19,666 nucleotides of DNA from Lachnospiraceae bacterium UBA3282. GTDB taxonomy: Bacteria > Bacillota > Clostridia > Lachnospirales > Lachnospiraceae. The translations under genes and the position numbers were made by a program. A model generated the notes under the pieces. That model ran no database searches, had not been told where the DNA came from, and saw nothing but the letters and a program-made list of their open reading frames with translations. The DNA is taken from positions 1 to 19,666 of the forward strand of contig DETS01000088.1 of NCBI GenBank assembly GCA_002361735.1, given 5' to 3'. Below, piece by piece: positions 7,249-15,728 of the stretch (positions within the stretch are counted from its first letter, which is position 1; each line of letters opens with the position of its first letter).

Positions 7249-8685
7249 ATGCGATTGTCCATTTTCAGAATCTGCCGCAGTCAATTAAAAACAGGGATAG
7301 GCGTATTCGGTATCCTTTTGGGCATTTTTTTACATGCGCCTGAGGTGTCGGCCGTGGAAGTCAGTTATGACGATCCGCAAGGACCTGCGGCAGCCGGTGT
7401 CGTACAGGAGGGCGAAGCGCCGCAGGAAGCGCAGAAAGATATTGTCATTGTCATCGATCCGGGTCACGGAGGGGATCAGGAAGGCGGTATGTACGAAACC
7501 TTCGTGGAAAAAGATATGACCCTGATCACCGCGAAGGCAATGAAGAAAGATCTGGAAACATACGAGGGGGTACAGGTTTATCTCACCAGAGAAGACGACC
7601 GTAAATTGACACTGGAGGAGCGCGTGGCCTATGCAAAAGAAAAAAACGCAGACATGCTGTTCTGCCTCCACTATAACCTCTCTAAAGATCATAACACCCT
7701 CTTCGGGGCGGAATGCTGGGTCTCCGCCTTTGACAGGTATTACAGCGAAGGCTACAGTTTTGCCGATATTGAAATCAAGGCATTAGAGAAACTTGGCCTC
7801 TATTCCCGCGGGATCAAAACCAGACTGAACGACGACGGTCTTGATTACTACGGCATCATACGCCATGCCAGAGAACAGGATCTCACCTGCGTGCTGATTG
7901 AGCACTGTCATATGGATCACGCAAATGACAGACCCTTTTGCGAGGGGCGGGAACAATGGGAGACATTCGGCAGGCTGGATGCCGAATGCGCGGCCAAATA
8001 TTTTCATTTATGTTCCGAAACGCTGGGAACGGATTATCGGGATTATCAGACGTTACAGGTACCGATTCTCCAGAGTGTTATGCGCCCCGACACCACGGAG
8101 CCGGATGTCTGCATGATCGAAGTGACGGATCAGGAGCCGGAGACGGGCATGATCACCGTTTCTCTCGCTGCTGCGGATTACGACAGCGGTATGCTCTACT
8201 ATGATTACAGTTATGACGGCGGAGAAACCTTTTCTCAGAGATACGCCTGGACGGATAAGGCTGCGGACACGATCACCTTTACCCTGCAGGCGCCGCCTCA
8301 CATGATACCGCAGATTTTGGTGCGGGGCTATAACGGCTATGACTTGTATACCGCAAGCAATCTCGTGACCCTGCCCTCCATGGATTACAAGACGGAGGAG
8401 GAGATTGCAGCAGAAATTGCCGAAAAAGAGGCTCTGGAAGCGGCTGCACTGGCAGAGGAAGCCCCAAAAATACAGGAACTTGACGCGGACCAGAAAAACT
8501 ATGTGGAAGTGCGCAGAACGCGGAAGGAGGAAACGGAATATACCCCGACAGTCCGTGATTTTTTGAAAATTTGTCTGGTTTGTGCCCTGCTTGTCGTCGG
8601 TGCGGCGCTCTCAGCGGCTTTGATCCTGAAAAGAAACCGGAAACATCATAGACGGCACAGACGCAGGAAGAAAAAAAGACGATAG
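7249..8685 (+). CDS. Membrane-anchored N-acetylmuramoyl-L-alanine amidase (Amidase_3 family)
   Basis: The enzyme is predicted to cleave the amide bond between N-acetylmuramic acid and L-alanine in peptidoglycan, outside the cell. A signal peptide (basic start, hydrophobic stretch 16-30, likely cut after VSA at 35) precedes the Amidase_3 domain, about residues 64-235. Zinc ligands are H73 (DPGHGG), E87 and H141 (in CLHYN, where the family usually has SIHAN). E218 in LIEHCH is the catalytic glutamate. A beta-rich Ig-like region spans about 280-380, then an Ala/Glu-rich segment. A C-terminal membrane helix (about 438-460) ends in a tail of Arg, Lys and His. The topology would tether the enzyme to the outer face of the membrane. 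AGGAG (7233-7237) lies 11 nt before the ATG. The 478-residue length exceeds that of simple amidases because of the C-terminal parts. Confidence 0.88.
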   Translation: MRLSIFRICRSQLKTGIGVFGILLGIFLHAPEVSAVEVSYDDPQGPAAAGVVQEGEAPQEAQKDIVIVIDPGHGGDQEGGMYETFVEKDMTLITAKAMKKDLETYEGVQVYLTREDDRKLTLEERVAYAKEKNADMLFCLHYNLSKDHNTLFGAECWVSAFDRYYSEGYSFADIEIKALEKLGLYSRGIKTRLNDDGLDYYGIIRHAREQDLTCVLIEHCHMDHANDRPFCEGREQWETFGRLDAECAAKYFHLCSETLGTDYRDYQTLQVPILQSVMRPDTTEPDVCMIEVTDQEPETGMITVSLAAADYDSGMLYYDYSYDGGETFSQRYAWTDKAADTITFTLQAPPHMIPQILVRGYNGYDLYTASNLVTLPSMDYKTEEEIAAEIAEKEALEAAALAEEAPKIQELDADQKNYVEVRRTRKEETEYTPTVRDFLKICLVCALLVVGAALSAALILKRNRKHHRRHRRRKKKRR

Positions 8686-8716
8686 TGCAGCATGACATAG
8701 AGCGGCGGGAATTATG

Positions 8717-9715
8717 CTAAAAGGGCTGCAAAAGCACATAACACAGCGCCGTCAGGGCAGTCTGAATAAGCTTATGAAAGAGATATGGACGGATGGAGAG
8801 ATCAGTGTGACAAATCATGCTGTAGGTTTGCCCGAAACAGGAAAAACCGCCGAAAGGCAGTAAGATCAGCACGATGTAAGGAAAATTTTGACCACAACGG
8901 TCAATTCCACCGGTAATCTCCAATACGCAGTGATACAGACCGAGCAGCCCCGGAGAGAGCTGTGAAAAGGGCACAAAGAGAATGTTGAGCAGATTAAAGA
9001 ACACCATGTAACCGCCCAACTTTGCGATGCCTAAAAGTCCTGAGAGAATGGCTTCGTCTGCGGCAGCGAGGAGAGGTATGGGAGAGTTTTTTGCAGAAAT
9101 GCCGGAATGCTGCGGCGTATCCGTTCTTTGCAGATAGTTGGCTGCATTAGTCAGCTTTGCTTGGCGCTTCCATCTGATGTGAGGGAAAAGGCGCATCAGC
9201 AGAAAACCATAGAGCAAGGGAATCCCATACATGATCAGGAATGGCAGAAAGACTTTGCGGATGCCCAGCATGGGCATGGCAAAGCTTAAAAAATAGATGG
9301 GTCCGATATTATTACAGAAGGCAAGCAGGCGCTCCGCCTCCCATTTGGAGAGTTTTCCGTTGCCGTAAAGTTCACCGACAATGCGCGCACCCATTGGGAA
9401 ACCGCATAAAAAGCCCATGATCAGGGAGTAGGAACCGTTGGGCGAGATACGAAAGCAGAAACGCAAAAGCGGATGTACAAGGCGGACAAAGCCTTCCGTC
9501 AGATTCATGCGAATCAGGATGCCGGAGAGGATCATAAAGGGCAAAAGCGTGGGTATCATCTTCTGAAACCAGAGATTCAGACCGGTTGCGGCATATTGCA
9601 GCGAGAGCGTGGGATAACGCAGCAGTAAAACGGTCAGATAGATGCCGAATGTCATATACAGAAAGCGAAGAATCGTTTGCCCAAACGCCGTCAGTGGTTT
9701 GCGAAGTAATGTCAT
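8717..9715 (-). CDS. ylbJ: YlbJ-like sporulation integral membrane protein
   Basis: This 332-residue protein has many hydrophobic segments and belongs to the nucleoside-recognition (Gate) domain superfamily. The signature GFLCGFPMGARIVGELY followed by KWEAERLLAFCNNIGP is characteristic of YlbJ, which in Bacillus is needed for spore cortex formation and is made under the mother-cell sigma factor SigE. A second Gate-like repeat lies near FGGFSCFGQ. Bacillus YlbJ is about 408 residues, so this one is shorter. AAGGAG (complement of 9723-9728) lies 7 nt before the ATG. The order rsmD-coaD-ylbJ matches Bacillus, apart from two inserted genes and the reversed strand. A weak SigE-like pair (GGAATATA, complement of 9768-9775; CATAACA, complement of 9748-9754; 13 bp apart) lies upstream. 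Confidence 0.85.
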   Translation of the reverse strand: MTLLRKPLTAFGQTILRFLYMTFGIYLTVLLLRYPTLSLQYAATGLNLWFQKMIPTLLPFMILSGILIRMNLTEGFVRLVHPLLRFCFRISPNGSYSLIMGFLCGFPMGARIVGELYGNGKLSKWEAERLLAFCNNIGPIYFLSFAMPMLGIRKVFLPFLIMYGIPLLYGFLLMRLFPHIRWKRQAKLTNAANYLQRTDTPQHSGISAKNSPIPLLAAADEAILSGLLGIAKLGGYMVFFNLLNILFVPFSQLSPGLLGLYHCVLEITGGIDRCGQNFPYIVLILLPFGGFSCFGQTYSMICHTDLSIRPYLFHKLIQTALTALCYVLLQPF

Positions 9716-9732
9716 AGAACATCTCCTTGTAA

Positions 9733-9744
9733 GAACAGCTGTTC
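9733..9744. promoter_or_regulatory. Perfect 12-bp palindrome GAACAGCTGTTC, LexA-like
   Basis: The sequence is fully self-complementary and matches the GAAC-N4-GTTC core of Gram-positive LexA boxes. It lies in the 117-bp region between the divergent ylbJ and HAD genes, just upstream of the ylbJ ribosome site. The protein that binds is unproven; another dimeric regulator could use it. Confidence 0.4.
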
Positions 9745-9832
9745 ATCTGTTATGGAGTTTGTACATGTATATTCCGAAAACGCATTGCGGCATGACAAGA
9801 AAAACGAATAAATACGGAGAGAGGAACACAGG

Positions 9833-10486
9833 ATGATAAAAGCGGTCATTTTTGATTTGGACGGCTCCATGGTGGATTCCATGTGGATCTGGAAATCCAT
9901 AGATATCGAATATCTCGGAAAATTCGGGATTGAACTGCCTGAAAATCTGCAGGCATGTATTGAGGGTATGAGTTTTTCGGAGACGGCGGCATATTTTAAG
10001 GAGCGGTTTGACCTGCCGGACGATCCGGAAACGATCAAGGCGGACTGGAACCGTATGGCATGGGATAAGTACGCCCATGAGGTTCCGGTCAAGGAGGGGG
10101 TAAAAGAACTTCTTGCCTACTGTAAAGAACATGGTATCAAGGCGGGAATCGCCACCAGCAATTCCAGACAGCTTGTAGAAAATGTGGTGCAGGCGCATCA
10201 GATGGAAACCTGTTTTGCCTGTATTATGACGGCCTGCGAAGTGGAGAAGGGAAAACCCGCGCCGGACATCTATCTGGCTGTTGCGAAAGAACTTGCCGTT
10301 GCGCCGGAAAACTGTCTGGTGTTCGAGGATATCATACCGGGCATTCAGGCAGGTAAGGCGGCAGGGATGCAGGTCTGCGCCGTCTACGACGAGTATTCCG
10401 TACATCAGGATGAGGAGAAACACCGACTGGCGGATTATTATACTTATGGCTTTCGCGAATTGATAGACGAGGGAGTGCTCGCATGA
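9833..10486 (+). CDS. HAD-superfamily phosphatase (subfamily IA, beta-phosphoglucomutase-like)
   Basis: This 217-residue cytoplasmic enzyme probably hydrolyses a phosphate ester or transfers a phosphoryl group. All four HAD motifs are present: the nucleophile motif FDLDG with D8 and D10, the ATSNS motif II serine, the lysine of the KGKPAPDIYL segment, and the acidic motif IV VFEDIIPGIQAG. A helical cap lies between motifs I and II (about residues 17-85). The substrate cannot be read from the sequence. GAGG at 9821-9824 lies 8 nt before the ATG. The stop codon overlaps the start of the next gene as ATGA, so the two are translationally coupled. Confidence 0.92.
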   Translation: MIKAVIFDLDGSMVDSMWIWKSIDIEYLGKFGIELPENLQACIEGMSFSETAAYFKERFDLPDDPETIKADWNRMAWDKYAHEVPVKEGVKELLAYCKEHGIKAGIATSNSRQLVENVVQAHQMETCFACIMTACEVEKGKPAPDIYLAVAKELAVAPENCLVFEDIIPGIQAGKAAGMQVCAVYDEYSVHQDEEKHRLADYYTYGFRELIDEGVLA

Positions 10487-12435
10487 GTTTTTTACCGATT
10501 TCAATAAAAGATATGAAAAATCAGGGCATCACACAGCTTGATTTTGTCTATGTGATCGGCGATGCCTATGTAGACCATCCATCTTTTGGACATGCCATCA
10601 TCAGCAGGATTTTGGAAGCCCATGGTTACAGCGTAGGCATCATCTCTCAGCCCGATTGGAAGGATGAGAACAGCATCACGATTTTTGGAAAGCCGCGGCT
10701 TGCTTTTCTGGTCTCCGGCGGCAACATGGATTCTATGGTAAATCATTACTTTGTCTCCGGGAAGCGCAGACCCACGGATGCCTATACCCCCGGCGGCGTG
10801 ATGGGAAAACGTCCCGACCATGCAACGGTCGTCTATGGAAATCTCATCCGAAAAGTCTATAAAGAGGTTCCCATTGTAATTGGCGGCATCGAGGCTAGCT
10901 TAAGGCGGCTTGCGCACTACGATTATTGGTCAAACAGCTTCAAACGCTCGATTCTGTTAGACAGTCAGGCGGACCTTTTATCCTACGGCATGGGAGAGAA
11001 GTCTATCATCGCAATCGCGGAAGCGCTGGACAGCGGCATTGCCGTGCGGGATATCACCTTTATCCCGGGAACCGTCTATCGGACAAAGGATATCAGCGGC
11101 ATCTGTGACGGAATCGTACTGCCGTCCTACGATGACATGAAGACGCAGCCGGAGAAGTACGCCGAAAGTTTTCGGATTCAGTACCAGAATACCGATCCCT
11201 TTACGGGAAAAGCATTGATTGAGGCGTATCCAAACGGTATCTATGCGGTACAGAATCCGCCCCAGCCCCCGCTTTCCACGCAGGAGATGGACGATATCTA
11301 TGAATTACCCTATATGCGGACCTATCATCCGATCTATGAGGCGTTGGGCGGTGTTCCTGCTATCACTGAGATCAAATTTTCCCTGGTCAGCAACAGAGGG
11401 TGCTTTGGCGGCTGTAATTTCTGTGCCCTCACCTTTCATCAAGGCAGGACGGTGCAGGTAAGGAGCCACGAATCCATCCTTCGGGAAGCGGAGTTGATGA
11501 CAACGGATCCCGATTTCAAGGGCTACATTCACGATGTGGGCGGTCCCACCGCCAATTTCAGGCATCCTTCCTGCAAAAAACAGCTCACAAAGGGCGTCTG
11601 CAAAGACAGACAATGTCTTTTTCCTGCGCCCTGTCCCAACTTGGAGGTGGATCACTCTGATTATCTGGCGCTGCTTCGTAAGCTGCGGGCACTTCCCGGT
11701 GTAAAAAAAGTCTTTATCCGCTCCGGCATTCGTTTCGATTATCTGATGGCGGATCCTGACGATACTTTCTTCCGCGAACTGGTAGAGCATCATGTCAGCG
11801 GACAGTTAAAAGTGGCACCGGAGCATATCTCAGACGCTGTGCTGACCCTTCTGGGAAAACCGAAGAAGGCAGTCTACGAAGCCTTTGTGAAAAAATATAC
11901 CAAATTAAATGAAAGGCTTGGGAAAAAGCAGTTTCTGGTGCCTTATCTGATGTCCTCCCATCCGGGTTCTACCTTAAAGGAGGCAATCGAGCTTGCCGAA
12001 TATCTGCGCGATCTGGGTTATATGCCGGAACAGGTGCAGGATTTCTATCCGACGCCCTCCACGGTGTCTACGGTCATGTACTATACGGGAATCGATCCCA
12101 GAGACGGGAAAAAGGTGTATGTATGCCGCAATCCCCATGAAAAAGCGATGCAGCGGGCGCTGATTCAGTACCGCAATCCCAATAATTACGATTTGGTGTG
12201 GGAAGCCCTCATCAAAGGCGGCAGAGAAGATTTGATCGGCTTTGATAAAAAATGCCTGATCAGGCCGCGGAAGATGAAAGAGCCGGCGGAAAATACGGGA
12301 GTACGGAAGAAAACAGCCCTGCATGGCAATGGCATGCAGTCTGCAAAAGCTGATGCAAGGGAAAAAGAGCGGCGTAATCCTACAGAGAGACCCAAAAAGA
12401 AGACGATCCGCAATGTGCATAAAAAGAAAAAATGA
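10483..12435 (+). CDS. YgiQ-family radical SAM protein
   Basis: This 650-residue protein carries the YgiQ (UPF0313) architecture: an N-terminal domain, a radical SAM core and a C-terminal DUF3362-type region. The iron-sulfur cluster motif C-x3-C-x2-C is C307, C311 and C314 in CFGGCNFC. A further cysteine-rich segment (CKKQLTKGVCKDRQC) lies near residue 365. The last 50 or so residues are strongly basic and low in complexity, and may bind nucleic acid. The reaction is not known for the family. Its ATG overlaps the HAD stop, with GGGAG at 10471-10475 as ribosome site. I do not give a gene symbol because ygiQ is used loosely for this family. Confidence 0.93.
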   Translation: MSFLPISIKDMKNQGITQLDFVYVIGDAYVDHPSFGHAIISRILEAHGYSVGIISQPDWKDENSITIFGKPRLAFLVSGGNMDSMVNHYFVSGKRRPTDAYTPGGVMGKRPDHATVVYGNLIRKVYKEVPIVIGGIEASLRRLAHYDYWSNSFKRSILLDSQADLLSYGMGEKSIIAIAEALDSGIAVRDITFIPGTVYRTKDISGICDGIVLPSYDDMKTQPEKYAESFRIQYQNTDPFTGKALIEAYPNGIYAVQNPPQPPLSTQEMDDIYELPYMRTYHPIYEALGGVPAITEIKFSLVSNRGCFGGCNFCALTFHQGRTVQVRSHESILREAELMTTDPDFKGYIHDVGGPTANFRHPSCKKQLTKGVCKDRQCLFPAPCPNLEVDHSDYLALLRKLRALPGVKKVFIRSGIRFDYLMADPDDTFFRELVEHHVSGQLKVAPEHISDAVLTLLGKPKKAVYEAFVKKYTKLNERLGKKQFLVPYLMSSHPGSTLKEAIELAEYLRDLGYMPEQVQDFYPTPSTVSTVMYYTGIDPRDGKKVYVCRNPHEKAMQRALIQYRNPNNYDLVWEALIKGGREDLIGFDKKCLIRPRKMKEPAENTGVRKKTALHGNGMQSAKADAREKERRNPTERPKKKTIRNVHKKKK

Positions 12436-12501
12436 TATCATAATAAAAAGTTTCCGGGAATTGTGAACTTAAAATGCTTTTTATTTAGAAAGGGATGCTT
12501 C

Positions 12502-13251
12502 ATGAACATTGCCATTATCACAGGCGCCTCCTCCGGTATGGGGCTGGAGTTCGCTTATCGTCTGGACAGCCTGTTAAAAAAGACGGATGAAATCTGGCTG
12601 CTTGCCCGCAGAAAAGAGAAACTGAACGAGCTGGCCGCACAGATGCAGACAAAGACCCGCGCCATCGCCATTGATCTGACAAGTGAAAAGGAACTTGCGC
12701 AGTTTGCGGAGGTTCTGTCGATCAGCGATGCCCGAATCTCTGTTCTGGTCAACTGTGCGGGTACGGGAAAATACGGTCCTTTTCCAACGCTTGACAAAAA
12801 TACATGCACGGAGATGCTGCGCTTAAACGTTTTCGCGCTCACAGAGATGACAAGAATCTGTCTGCCTTACATGCGAAAGGGCAGCCGTATCATAGAACTT
12901 GCGTCCGGAGCTGCCTTTCTGCCGCAGACGGACTTTGCGGTCTATGCCGCGTCGAAGGCTTATGTGTACTCCTTTGGCCGCGCACTGGCAAAGGAATTGC
13001 AGGAGAGGGGCATTCATGTGACAACAGTCTGCCCGGGGCCTGTGGATACGCCTTTTTTGAATCATGCTTACGACAGCCCTGCTTCCATGACCGGCCTAAA
13101 GAAGCTGACCATGGAGACCACAAAACGAGTCGTGGAAACGGCTCTGCGGGACAGCCTGAAAGGAAAAACCGTGTCGGTCTGCGGCCTGCCGATGAAGTTT
13201 TTGTATCTGGCGACGCAGAGCGTACAGAATATGATGCAGATTTTTATGTAA
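12502..13251 (+). CDS. Short-chain dehydrogenase/reductase (SDR family)
   Basis: This 249-residue oxidoreductase probably uses NAD(P)H on an unidentified carbonyl or alcohol substrate. The Rossmann motif TGASSGMG (7-14) and the NCAG motif (84-87) are present. The catalytic residues S135, Y148 and K152 (YAASK) follow in the classical order, and the PGPVDTPF segment lies after them. R36-R37 after the second strand hints at NADPH preference. An upstream in-frame GTG at 12463 exists, but ATG 12502 has AAAGGG at 12489-12494, 7 nt away, and gives the usual SDR N-terminus. The gene is 66 bp downstream of the radical SAM gene and may be cotranscribed with it. Confidence 0.93.
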   Translation: MNIAIITGASSGMGLEFAYRLDSLLKKTDEIWLLARRKEKLNELAAQMQTKTRAIAIDLTSEKELAQFAEVLSISDARISVLVNCAGTGKYGPFPTLDKNTCTEMLRLNVFALTEMTRICLPYMRKGSRIIELASGAAFLPQTDFAVYAASKAYVYSFGRALAKELQERGIHVTTVCPGPVDTPFLNHAYDSPASMTGLKKLTMETTKRVVETALRDSLKGKTVSVCGLPMKFLYLATQSVQNMMQIFM

Positions 13252-13322
13252 TTGAATCCCATAACAGATTATGATGCGGCAGGACTTTTCCTTTGGTTCT
13301 GCCGGCACGCGAGGAAAACAAA

Positions 13323-13895
13323 ATGAAAAAGCTGATTATTCCCAAGGGCAGCTACGGCTACCTGCAAAATCGAAAACTCTATACGGTACTCAGAACCCTG
13401 CTGTATTTTGTAATCAGCATAGGACTCTACTGCGGCGGTTATGCAGCAACCGGGAGCAGCAAGAATCTGTTGACGATCGTTGCCGTTCTGGGATGCCTGC
13501 CTGCCTGCAAGAGCCTGATCAACTTTATCTTATTCATCAGGGCGAAAGGATGCAGCGAAAGCCTAAGGGATGTTCTTTGCGCCTACGATGAGAAACTGAC
13601 CGTTTTTTACGATCTGTATTTTACCTCTTATCAGAAGAATTATTCCCTCAGCCACATGGCGCTAAAGGGCGGTATCCTCTGCGGGATCACGGAAGATCCC
13701 TCTTGTGACGCGCAGGAGGCGCAGAAGCATCTGGAGAAAATGCTGACGCAGGAGGGCATTAAAAATGTGACGGTTAACATCTTTTCTCAAGAGGATAAGT
13801 ATATTGACCGACTGAGTCGGTTGGCGGAAATGGATGTGGAGGAACATCGGCAGAAAGAGGGGATTGTCGGATTGTTGTATTCTGTTTCCATTTAA
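13323..13895 (+). CDS. Two-helix membrane protein of unknown function
   Basis: I do not recognise this 190-residue protein. Two membrane helices (about 22-42 and 49-72) follow a short basic N-terminus, and a soluble domain of about 115 residues follows them. The soluble part is mixed alpha/beta and begins after the basic IRAKGCSESLR segment, so it is probably cytoplasmic. It has no catalytic motif that I can name. The start at ATG 13323 is preferred over an in-frame TTG at 13293 because AGGA at 13312-13315 lies 7 nt upstream. A hairpin (GGCAGGAC, 13278-13285, with GTTCTGCC, 13296-13303) lies just upstream in the 71-bp gap after the dehydrogenase gene. It lacks a T-tract and is unlikely to terminate. 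Confidence 0.85.
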   Translation: MKKLIIPKGSYGYLQNRKLYTVLRTLLYFVISIGLYCGGYAATGSSKNLLTIVAVLGCLPACKSLINFILFIRAKGCSESLRDVLCAYDEKLTVFYDLYFTSYQKNYSLSHMALKGGILCGITEDPSCDAQEAQKHLEKMLTQEGIKNVTVNIFSQEDKYIDRLSRLAEMDVEEHRQKEGIVGLLYSVSI

Positions 13896-13940
13896 TCTAT
13901 TGATATGTTGCATTTTCAACAAATGATGTAAAATGAATTG

Positions 13941-13997
13941 ATACGCTGCATGGCTGCGGATCAAAGCGATTTCATATAGCACAGTTTTTCAGCGTAT
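13941..13997. repeat. 8-bp inverted repeat in the intergenic region
   Basis: ATACGCTG (13941-13948) and CAGCGTAT (13990-13997) are perfect inverted copies separated by 41 bp, within the 153-bp gap between the membrane-protein gene and the pseudouridine synthase gene. The rest of the gap is A/T-rich. TAAAAT at 13929-13934 and at 14019-14024 could be -10 elements, but neither has a good -35. Confidence 0.35.
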
Positions 13998-14048
13998 TTC
14001 ATGGTTTACTGCAATAAATAAAATGATAAAGTACAGGATGTTTTAACT

Positions 14049-15155
14049 ATGTATCAAACAATCATTACCGACAGGGAGGCAGGGCAGCGCTTTGACAAAT
14101 ATCTGCGCCGCATCCTGCCGAATGCGGGAAGCGGCTTTCTCTATAAGATGCTGCGGAAAAAGAATATTACCCTGAATGATAAAAAGGCGGACGGCAGCGA
14201 AAAAATTGCTGTCGGAGACTGTGTGAAGGTGTTTTTTGCGCAGGAGACGCTCTTTCAATTTATGGGAAAAGTACCTGACGACATTGCATCGCTCAAAGAA
14301 GGCGTGAAGGCGGCAGGGAATGCGACCGCGCCCAATGGTGACCCGGATACTTTGCTGACAGAATATGCGGCAGCTTATGAGAAGCTGCCTGATATTCAAG
14401 TGCTCTACGAAAACAATCACATTCTGATTGCGGATAAACCTGCGGGCATCCTTTCTCAGAAAGCACAAAAGGCCGACCTTTCTCTCAATGAGTGGCTGAT
14501 CGGCTATCTTTTACAGAGCGGCTTTCTGACGGCAGATGACCTGCGACTGTATAAACCGTCCGTCTGCAATCGTCTTGACCGCAATACCAGCGGCATCGTG
14601 CTCTGTGCCAAGACCTTGCAGGGCGCGCAGCTTTTGGGAGAACTATTAAAGGAGCGGACGCTCCATAAATATTATCAGACCTATGTAAAGGGACAGATCC
14701 GGGAGGCACAAACGATCGAGGGGATTCTCACAAAAGATGAGAAGACAAACCGCGTGACGGTATCTGAGCTGCCTGCGTCGCAACAGGCGAAAAAGGCTTC
14801 CGCCGGCAACGTCGCCATATCGCACCCGTCAAAATCAGCTGCCGCCCGAATCAAGACCGCTTACCGCCCTCTGCGGATCGAACGGGACAAGACCCTTCTG
14901 GAAGTGGAACTGTTTACGGGAAAATCCCACCAGATCAGAGCGCATCTTGCAAGCATCAGGCATCCGCTTTTGGGGGATTACAAGTACGGCGATCGGGCAT
15001 GGAATGAAAACTACCGTCAAAAATACGGCTTGCAGGCGCAGTTGTTACATGCTTATAAGGTGGTGTTTCCGCTGCTTGACGAGCCCTTTGCGGATTTGAG
15101 CGGGCGCACCTTTACCTGTGAAGTGCCGGAGATTTTTGAGACAATAAAAGAATGA
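14049..15155 (+). CDS. RluA-family 23S rRNA/tRNA pseudouridine synthase
   Basis: The enzyme isomerises uridine to pseudouridine in RNA. An S4-like RNA-binding domain occupies about residues 10-60. The catalytic domain contains the NRLDRNTSG motif with the catalytic aspartate D177, and the LFTGKSHQIRAHL motif III followed by LGDYKYG. The 368-residue length suits the RluC/RluD branch, but target positions cannot be assigned. About 25 residues of Ala/Ser/Lys-rich sequence (around 240-265) look like a loop insertion. ACAGGA at 14033-14038 is the ribosome site. recU follows after 10 bp. Confidence 0.93.
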   Translation: MYQTIITDREAGQRFDKYLRRILPNAGSGFLYKMLRKKNITLNDKKADGSEKIAVGDCVKVFFAQETLFQFMGKVPDDIASLKEGVKAAGNATAPNGDPDTLLTEYAAAYEKLPDIQVLYENNHILIADKPAGILSQKAQKADLSLNEWLIGYLLQSGFLTADDLRLYKPSVCNRLDRNTSGIVLCAKTLQGAQLLGELLKERTLHKYYQTYVKGQIREAQTIEGILTKDEKTNRVTVSELPASQQAKKASAGNVAISHPSKSAAARIKTAYRPLRIERDKTLLEVELFTGKSHQIRAHLASIRHPLLGDYKYGDRAWNENYRQKYGLQAQLLHAYKVVFPLLDEPFADLSGRTFTCEVPEIFETIKE

Positions 15156-15165
15156 GGAAATTATA

Positions 15166-15705
15166 ATGGCAACTTGGAACTCCCGCGGGCTGCGCGGCTC
15201 TACCTTGGAGGATCTGATCAACCGTACCAATGAAAAATATCTGGAAAACGGGCTGGCACTGATTCAGAAGATCCCAACGCCCATCACGCCCATCAATATC
15301 GATAAGGACAGCCGCCATATCACGCTTGCCTATTTTGATCAAAAAAGTACGGTGGACTATATCGGCGCGGTGCAGGGGATTCCCGTCTGTTTTGACGCCA
15401 AGGAATGCGCCGTCGATACTTTTTCCCTGCAAAACATCCACGAACATCAGGTGGAGTTTATGAGGCAGTTTGAAAAACAGAAAGGCATTGCCTTTTTCCT
15501 GATCTACTATTCCCACAAAGACCTCTTTTATTATCTACCCTACGAGATGCTGCGCTTTTTCTGGGATCGGGCAAAGGAAGGCGGCCGCAAGAGCTTCCGC
15601 TTTGACGAACTCAATCCGGAATATATACTGCCGCAAAAACACGGGATTTTCGTGCCTTATCTGGATATGATCCAAAAAGATCTGGAAGACCGGGTAGACG
15701 AATAA
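15166..15705 (+). CDS. recU: Holliday junction resolvase RecU
   Basis: RecU cuts Holliday junctions in the late steps of recombination in Firmicutes. The 179-residue protein shows the family opening RG-x-LEDLINRTN and the conserved stretch NIHEHQVEFM. It also has active-site residues D64, D77 and K79 (in FDAKE). Their 13-residue spacing matches D88, E101, K103 of B. subtilis RecU, with Asp replacing Glu in the second position. GAGG at 15154-15157 overlaps the stop of the pseudouridine synthase gene, so the two are tightly coupled. In Bacillus recU is paired with ponA; here no penicillin-binding protein gene is adjacent. Confidence 0.95.
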   Translation: MATWNSRGLRGSTLEDLINRTNEKYLENGLALIQKIPTPITPINIDKDSRHITLAYFDQKSTVDYIGAVQGIPVCFDAKECAVDTFSLQNIHEHQVEFMRQFEKQKGIAFFLIYYSHKDLFYYLPYEMLRFFWDRAKEGGRKSFRFDELNPEYILPQKHGIFVPYLDMIQKDLEDRVDE

Positions 15706-15728
15706 AAAGAATGGAACATGGTGGTACT

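Noticed and set aside
8686..8730. Possible bidirectional terminator between the convergent amidase and ylbJ genes (TGCAGC and GCTGCA).
   Set aside because: The stem is only 6 bp with a loop of more than 30 nt and no T-tract on either strand.
9743..10504. 253-codon open frame on the minus strand opposite the HAD gene.
   Set aside because: It is the shadow of a gene with all four HAD motifs, has no ribosome site and would overlap the divergent promoter region.
12315..12345. Stem-forming repeat CTGCATG/CATGCAG.
   Set aside because: It lies within the low-complexity basic tail of the radical SAM gene and has no T-tract; it is probably a chance result of codon use.
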